Shown here one piece after another: positions 40,453 through 40,511 of a DNA stretch of 40,511 bases (position 1 is the stretch's first letter; each line of letters starts with the position of its first letter). The translations under genes were made by a program, and so were the position numbers. This DNA is from Bacteroidaceae bacterium (GTDB taxonomy: Bacteria > Bacteroidota > Bacteroidia > Bacteroidales > Bacteroidaceae). The stretch is taken from NCBI GenBank assembly GCA_024398665.1, contig JAKSIS010000018.1, positions 1-40,511 on the forward strand, in the 5' to 3' direction. The notes beneath the pieces were generated by a model. That model was not told where the DNA came from. It saw only the letters and a list, made by a program, of their open reading frames with translations, and ran no database searches.

Positions 40453-40511
40453 AATCAGGTTCTTCGTCACTTTTGGTGCAGCTAAGTTGCCATTGAAGCG
40501 ACCAGTCTAGT

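Noticed and set aside
40259-40510. 83-residue plus-strand frame at the right edge
   Set aside because: It is antisense to the small membrane-protein gene, which has helices and a paralogue; taken as a shadow.

Overview
The window reads as chromosomal DNA of a Bacteroidales bacterium, probably close to Prevotellaceae. The evidence is the gene families present (7-TM AraC regulator, BlaI/BlaR1-type M56 pair, FISUMP lipoprotein, MG2-type secreted proteins, T9SS-like C-terminal domain, DUF4380). The promoters also fit: they carry the Bacteroidetes -7 motif TAnnTTTG, often with TTG 19-21 bp upstream, and there are no strong Shine-Dalgarno sites. Genus-level placement is inference.

Left end (1-4560): an AT-richer block, visibly different from the rest, bounded by copies of a terminal-repeat-like motif (69-94, 117-135, 4528-4553) and containing a broken IS4-type transposase. 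It carries a Wzy/O-antigen-ligase-like protein with a TPR tail, a C11 (clostripain-like) lipoprotein peptidase, a 56-residue exported peptide and a secreted plug-like protein, all on the minus strand. It looks like an acquired cassette.

4566-12081: a stand-alone receiver and a membrane AraC-type regulator, followed upstream by a complete tripartite RND efflux operon transcribed TolC-like > adaptor > pump. The operon starts at a promoter whose leader holds a strong dyad.

12227-18221: an M24B Xaa-Pro aminopeptidase, a translationally coupled transglutaminase-like lipoprotein plus signal peptidase I pair, and a STAS-APH fusion. Between them is a dispersed intergenic repeat (three copies) and a dense cluster of hairpins.

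18310-25630: ordinary housekeeping or transport genes: a MATE exporter, a PEGA outer-membrane-like protein, a DUF975 membrane protein, a DUF4380 protein, an unknown 182-residue protein, a nitroreductase, a bile-acid-symporter family carrier and a secreted protein with a T9SS-like C-terminus.

25710-38447: the most coherent accessory block. A BlaI repressor and a BlaR1-like M56 membrane protease with a very large, non-penicillin-binding extracytoplasmic part are followed by a FISUMP lipoprotein and a large MG2-type secreted protein. Divergent from blaI, across a 229-bp region with promoters facing both ways, is an alpha-2-macroglobulin-like protein that appears to have lost the thioester segment. 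The layout suggests a protease-triggered envelope defence or sensing module. Palindromic GGGACAGTCCC repeats sit exactly on the stop codons of the downstream genes.

38448-40511: a gene-free 466-bp convergent region contains four copies of a 13-mer in alternating orientation at 41-42 bp spacing, then an exact 41-bp tandem duplication. A membrane LytTR regulator preceded by two paralogous small membrane proteins closes the window.
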